Assembly (NCBI RefSeq): GCF_003938655.1
Contig: NZ_RJJT01000038.1
Coordinates: 1-37,596, forward strand
Reading direction: 5' to 3'
DNA from: Rhizobium pisi
Lineage (GTDB): Bacteria > Pseudomonadota > Alphaproteobacteria > Rhizobiales > Rhizobiaceae
DNA: 37,596 nucleotides
This document shows positions 34,391 to 37,596 of the stretch, one piece after another. The notes under the pieces were generated by a model, which saw only the letters and a list, made by a program, of their open reading frames with translations, ran no database searches and was not told the origin of the DNA. The position numbers and the translations under genes were made by a program. The stretch's first letter is position 1, and each line of letters opens with the position of its first letter.

Positions 34391-34909
34391 ATGCATACCA
34401 AACGCCCTCGCGGACGGCCTGCCGGTTCCGGCATCGATGACAGTCGGTTTCTCAATGAAGTCGCCGATCTCCTGCTTGCCAACACCCGGCTGAAGCCTAC
34501 GACGGCGATGCGTCGGGTCATCACAACGCGTAAAGGTGCCTGGATAGCCCATTCGGAAGAGGCCATGCTTCGCCGCCTGCAGGATAAGTGGAAGGCCCAT
34601 AAAGCCGTGTTCACAGCGGAAGCTCAGCGTCGTCAGCAGCCTAGCGTGACGATTTCGGACGTGATCGAGGCGGGGATCGCTCTACACGCCGCTTACCGGC
34701 GCATTATGACGCCAGAGAACATCGAGAAAGCAATCCGCACGATTAACGCGGTCAACGAGCGGATCAGGGAGTTCGCCGAACCTTTGACCCGCCTTCAGCA
34801 GCATCCCATGTTTCGACCCGAAAACCTGCAGAAATTTGCTTACGCGGCAGAGCGGATAAGAGATATGGATCGTGTCTCACTTCAAATATCTCAGGCCAGG
34901 CTTCGGTAA
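34391..34909 (+). CDS. Unknown protein with N-terminal AT-hook-like motif
   Basis: 172 aa, not recognised. The N-terminus KRPRGRPAGSG resembles an AT-hook DNA-binding motif. Next come an amphipathic helical region with LKPTTAMRRVITTRKGAWIAHSEEAMLRRLQDKWKAHK, then a long predicted helical stretch (IEKAIRTINAVNERIREFAEPLTRLQQ) that could form a coiled coil. It is rich in Arg/Lys and Ala, with no membrane segment or enzyme motif. Start: ATG at 34391 with AGAGG eight bases upstream; codon use looks normal for the window, so I think it is expressed. It stands alone between two mobile elements, which suggests an accessory or phage/plasmid-derived DNA-binding protein (inference). Confidence 0.7.
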   Translation: MHTKRPRGRPAGSGIDDSRFLNEVADLLLANTRLKPTTAMRRVITTRKGAWIAHSEEAMLRRLQDKWKAHKAVFTAEAQRRQQPSVTISDVIEAGIALHAAYRRIMTPENIEKAIRTINAVNERIREFAEPLTRLQQHPMFRPENLQKFAYAAERIRDMDRVSLQISQARLR

Positions 34910-35000
34910 AACACCAGCTGCCTCGCCCCTCACGCGCGTCAAGGCACGCTCCGCTCTTCGGCCTAGACCCGCGCTCGCGGCTGCGTCGGGGGCTTGGGAA

Positions 35001-35043
35001 CAGCGAGCCTACTTGTGGGCTCGCTGCCCCGCGATTTACGGGG
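35001..35043. repeat. Tandem hairpins beside the inverted-repeat element
   Basis: A 9-bp perfect stem (CAGCGAGCC, loop TACTTGTG, GGCTCGCTG) at 35001-35026 is followed without a gap by CCCCG-cgattta-CGGGG at 35027-35043. The second touches the left end of the element starting at 35042. Neither is a standard terminator. Confidence 0.5.
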
Positions 35044-35359
35044 TGTCGCTTTCAGTTACCGATTACAAATGTCAAAACGCCCTGCACTGGTTGGGGCTAG
35101 CGGCCACCATCGGCCCCGATTTCAGCTAAGAATTTCAATTTCGGCTTTGAACTACTAGAGCGGTAAAGAGCCTTGGATAATCGCGAATCTCTGAGGGACG
35201 ATGGTTGCTTGCGCGACGCCTCGAATGCAAAGCTCCGGAGCGTTTTCGTAGGCCGACTGATAGACTGAAGCTCCCGCTCCCCGCGATTTTTGGCGCACGT
35301 CGGTGCGTCCGATTTTCAGCAAAGCGCTGCAATTGCAATCGGTAACTGAAATCGACACC
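35042..35359. mobile_element. Putative 318-bp non-autonomous (MITE-like) element
   Basis: 27-base terminal inverted repeats at 35042-35068 and 35333-35359 match at 25 of 27 positions (core TTTCAGTTACCGATT). The ends can be set as TG...CA at 35044 and 35357. Inside each end lies a second related motif, CGATTTCAGCTAAG near 35117 and CGATTTTCAGCAAAG at 35310-35324. Multiple terminal repeats with TG...CA ends recall the IS21 family, so this may be an internally deleted IS21-type derivative. No transposase and no target duplication are visible. Confidence 0.55.
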
Positions 35360-35364
35360 GAATG

Positions 35365-35396
35365 TGCCCCATGTACGCAAATTCGTACGTGGGGCA
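35365..35396. repeat. Long perfect-type hairpin
   Basis: A 13-bp stem with one G-T pair and a 6-base loop (CAAATT), containing GTACG/CGTAC. It begins six bases after the right end of the 318-bp element. It may be the remnant of another element or a transcription block; no T-run is present. Confidence 0.5.
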
Positions 35397-35514
35397 AAAT
35401 CGGTGGCAGGGTTTCAGCGTCCCCGCCTAGAAAGTGTGCATAACCGGGCGCGTTGAATCCTGTTCGTCGGCGCAGGGATTCCTAAGACGGGGCAAATCAT
35501 GATTCGGTCCAGGG

Positions 35515-36330
35515 ATGGCAAAGAGACGGCTCCCCTCCCCCGAGCATGCCGACACGCTTTCACTGAATGCGTTGCGCAGTCTGGTGACGGGCTTGTTGGA
35601 GCGGTCGCAACAGGCGGAAGTGCGGCTGGAGAGGCTCGAGGCCGAGACTATTCAGCTTCGCGAAGAAAACGCAGCCCTTCGGCTGGAAAACACCCGGCTG
35701 AAAGTCGAGAACCAGTTGCTGCGTGACGAGATTGCGCGATTGAAAAACTTATCCCCGCGACCGCCGTTTCGCTCCTCTGGGATGGAGAAGGCGACGGATG
35801 CCACACCCGGCGACAAATCGGTATCGAAGAAGAAACCGCGCGGTCCGAAGCTGGATGTCAAGCGGGTGAGCCGGCAGGAGATCCTGCGCGTCGATGCTCC
35901 TGATGGATCGCGCTTCAAGGGATACAGAAGCTTCTACGTTCGCGACCTGGTGCTCAAGGCGGAGCTCGTGCATTACCGTCGTGAATGCTGGGTGACCCCG
36001 AATGGAAAGACGGTACTGGCAGCCTTGCCCGCAGGGATTATGGGTGGCTATGGCGCCAACCTCAGACGGCTTTGCCTGATGCTCCACGCACATGGACAAG
36101 TGACGACCGCCCGGCTGACGACATTGATGAACGATATCGGTCTCGATATCTCCAAGCGGCAGATGGTGCGGCTTTTGACAAAAGAGCTCGATGGGTTTGT
36201 TGCCGAGGACGCGGCGGTGCTGCATGCCGGTCTTGTATCCTCGCCTTATGTGACGGTCGACGACACTGGCGCGCGGCATTCCCATAATATGTATTACCTC
36301 ACAGGTTTTTGTCGCATGACCTCACCTTGA
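35515..36330 (+). pseudogene. IS66-family-like transposase, C-terminally truncated
   Basis: 271 aa. N-terminal coiled coil (residues about 25-80, heptads rich in Glu/Leu/Arg), a basic linker with KKKPRGPKLDVKRV, then a domain with YRSFYVRDLVLKAELVHYRRECW and a helical segment LMLHAHGQVTTARLTTLMNDIGLDISKRQMVRLL, as in IS66-type transposases. It reaches the first catalytic Asp region SPYVTVDDTGARHSH and then turns into unrelated sequence (NMYYLTGFCRMTSP, stop). The remaining catalytic core, some 200 or more residues, is missing. It is therefore a dead fragment. The break near 36283 marks a rearrangement junction just upstream of the acetyltransferase gene. Confidence 0.75.
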
Positions 36331-36386
36331 AGTCAGGTTTTCTGGCAACTGGTCGAGTAGTCAATGATTTCTGCGGAGGCCTGATA

Positions 36387-37334
36387 ATGGCAGATGAGAT
36401 CGATATAGAGTTGTTTCGGCAACTTGAGCAGGAGTTACACAGGCCAGATATTCGGTCGTCCCGGGAAGCTGTCTCCGCGCGGCTTGCGGACGACTTTCTG
36501 GAGTTTGGCAGTTCTGGAAGGGTCTATGACAAGCATCTCACTACCAATTCCCTAGCTCAGGAAGGGCCTTCAGATCGTGTCACGTTGCCGGAGGTTCGCG
36601 ATTTTACCGCCCGGATAATCGCCGAAGATGCGGTATTGGTCCTGTATCGCAGCGTGTGGCAGGCGGATGGTGGCCTTCCCGAGAGAACAACCCTCCGAAG
36701 CTCCGTATGGAAGCTGATCGATGGCCGATGGAGAATGGCCTTCCATCAGGGAACAATCGTGCCAACAGCTGTGCTTCGCTCAGCTCCTGCTATTCCGGGA
36801 CACAACGTTCTCCTTCGAACCGCCACCTCTAATGACATCGAGGCCCGCCTTGCCCTCGGGAACGACCCTGAGATTATTCAGATGTTCGGGATGAGCAAGA
36901 CGGCTGTGAAACCCATGAGCCGGGATAAGGCAACAGGGTGGGTTCAAGGCATCATCAGCAACCCGTATGCTTGGGTAATCGAGGTGAATGGCAAGTTTGC
37001 TGGCGAAATCAGGCTGGACAGGGTGGATCGAACCGACAGACGAGCGTCCATGGCAATCGGGATGTATGATGCAAACATCCTCGGTAAGGGATATGGGAGC
37101 GAAGCTATCCGACTCCTTTTGCAATACGCTTTCGGTGAACTGCACCTGCATCGCATCAGCGTTCGCGTGCTCGCATATAACGATCGGGCTATACGCGCTT
37201 ACAAGAAATGCGGTTTCATTATCGAGGGGCGGGAGCGGGAAGCAGCTTTTGTCGATGGATCATGGCACGACGACTTAATAATGGGAATTGTTGATCGCGA
37301 GTTTCTGAAGCAGCCATCCTCAACTCCTCGCTGA
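36387..37334 (+). CDS. DUF4440 (SnoaL-like) domain fused to GNAT acetyltransferase
   Basis: 315 aa. Residues about 5-120 form a DUF4440/NTF2-like domain (LEQELHRPDIRSSREAVSARLADDFLEFGSSG to WKLIDGRWRMAFHQGT). Residues about 140-300 form a GNAT acetyltransferase with VLLRTATSNDIEARLAL, the acetyl-CoA loop MYDANILGKGYGSEAIRLLLQYAF and LHRISVRVLAYNDRAIRAYKKCGF, typical of RimJ/RimL-type enzymes. Start: ATG at 36387 with GGAGG seven bases upstream, a strong site. Both domains look intact. The substrate is unknown; RimJ/RimL-type relatives acetylate protein N-termini, small amines or antibiotics. It stands alone between two truncated genes, so it was probably carried in with mobile DNA. Confidence 0.85.
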   Translation: MADEIDIELFRQLEQELHRPDIRSSREAVSARLADDFLEFGSSGRVYDKHLTTNSLAQEGPSDRVTLPEVRDFTARIIAEDAVLVLYRSVWQADGGLPERTTLRSSVWKLIDGRWRMAFHQGTIVPTAVLRSAPAIPGHNVLLRTATSNDIEARLALGNDPEIIQMFGMSKTAVKPMSRDKATGWVQGIISNPYAWVIEVNGKFAGEIRLDRVDRTDRRASMAIGMYDANILGKGYGSEAIRLLLQYAFGELHLHRISVRVLAYNDRAIRAYKKCGFIIEGREREAAFVDGSWHDDLIMGIVDREFLKQPSSTPR

Positions 37335-37372
37335 TTCAAATTCAAACAGCCGGTTGGAAGAAGGGACATGCT

Positions 37373-37486
37373 TTGATCGAGAAAGCCCTGATCTATGCTA
37401 CCTCTTCCCGAGGGCTTCTGGTGTTTGACGAACCCGATTTTCCTGAAGTTCCCCTACAAGTACCGGGAGTGTTAGCGGTCGTCTAA
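37373..37486 (+). pseudogene. Nudix hydrolase N-terminal fragment
   Basis: 37 residues from a TTG start with AAGGGA about eight bases upstream. The stretch LLVFDEPDFPEVPLQVPG is the usual beginning of a Nudix hydrolase just before the GG...E Nudix box. Directly after QVPG the frame continues with GVLAVV and a stop, so the catalytic Nudix box (GX5EX7REUXEEXGU) is absent. It follows the GNAT gene by 38 bases, so the two probably formed an operon before truncation. Confidence 0.6.
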
Positions 37487-37596
37487 AACTGCGGGTATTC
37501 GGTGCCGAGGCTTTCACGAGTTATGTTTTTGGCCGTCGATTTCACTGGTGATCATCGCAGCTGAGTTGGCTTTGAAGCTCGGTCTGGATCTGGACG
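37487..37596. other. Right edge, unassigned sequence after the Nudix break
   Basis: 110 bases. A plus-strand frame stays open to the edge (ending AAELALKLGLDLD). The minus strand has a frame that enters from the edge and stops after AAMITSEIDGQKHNS. Either could be the end of a mobile element that truncated the Nudix gene; I cannot tell which. Confidence 0.3.

Larger units (their letters stand above)
34910..35514. other. Non-coding region dense in inverted repeats
   Basis: 605 bases without a convincing gene. In order: hairpin CAGCGAGCC/GGCTCGCTG at 35001-35026; CCCCG/CGGGG at 35027-35043; a 318-bp inverted-repeat element at 35042-35359; hairpin TGCCCCATGTACG paired with CGTACGTGGGGCA at 35365-35396 (one G-T pair); and GAATCC/GGATTC at 35455-35481 before the IS66-type gene. 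None is followed by a T-run. Confidence 0.6.

Noticed and set aside
33949..34614. Minus-strand frame of 221 codons across the right IS end
   Set aside because: Composed of sequence opposite the unknown gene, an A/T-rich promoter region and the IS end; no coherent protein character.
1..37596. CRISPR arrays, tRNA or rRNA genes, phage attachment sites
   Set aside because: No regularly spaced repeats, cloverleaf or conserved rRNA segments were noticed on either strand when reading through.

Overview
The window looks like an accessory region of an alphaproteobacterium of the order Rhizobiales (Rhizobium/Agrobacterium/Ensifer type). The evidence is the GC-rich coding with high wobble GC, a pRiA4b ORF-3 family gene, an ISKra4-type element and rhizobial-style catabolic genes. 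I cannot name the species or tell whether this is chromosome or plasmid. No tRNA, rRNA, CRISPR array or replication origin was seen.

Layout. (1) 1-127: the end of an IS6-family element that runs off the left edge. (2) 209-13984, minus strand: a long operon for oxidative N-demethylation coupled to folate. In transcription order it encodes an aldehyde dehydrogenase, a dimethylglycine/sarcosine dehydrogenase-like flavoprotein fused to a GcvT domain, a Tm-1-like/UPF0261 protein, a trimethylamine dehydrogenase-like Fe-S flavoprotein, a free-standing GcvT-like protein, EtfB, EtfA, PurU, FolD and ETF-ubiquinone oxidoreductase. (3) 14274-17093, plus strand, divergent: IclR regulator, HAD hydrolase, class III aminotransferase. 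(4) 17166-25956: a homogentisate module. On the minus strand lie hmgA, fahA, a metallo-beta-lactamase-fold protein, an FAD aromatic hydroxylase, a DUF2783 protein and acetoacetyl-CoA synthetase; divergent on the plus strand lie maiA and a MarR regulator. (5) 26097-28601: an APC-family permease divergent from a second IclR regulator, paralogous to the first. (6) 29104-31293: a chemoreceptor. (7) 31659-37596: a mobile-element zone with a complete two-gene ISKra4-type element bounded by 26-bp inverted repeats, an unknown gene, a 318-bp inverted-repeat element, a truncated IS66-type transposase, a DUF4440-GNAT fusion and a Nudix fragment.

How it fits together (inference). The two flavoprotein dehydrogenases would remove N-methyl groups. 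Electrons pass through ETF and ETF-QO to ubiquinone, and the one-carbon units pass to tetrahydrofolate and are released as formate by FolD plus PurU. The aminotransferase and aldehyde dehydrogenase could turn the demethylated amine into a carboxylic acid. The hydroxylase could make homogentisate, which HmgA, MaiA and FahA cleave to fumarate and acetoacetate, and AacS activates the acetoacetate. An identical 15-base block lies upstream of both the aldehyde dehydrogenase operon and the permease, each divergent from one of the two IclR paralogues. This suggests one regulon embracing the homogentisate genes. The most interesting hypothesis is a portable pathway for an N-methylated aromatic amine or amino acid. 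The substrate is not identifiable from sequence alone.
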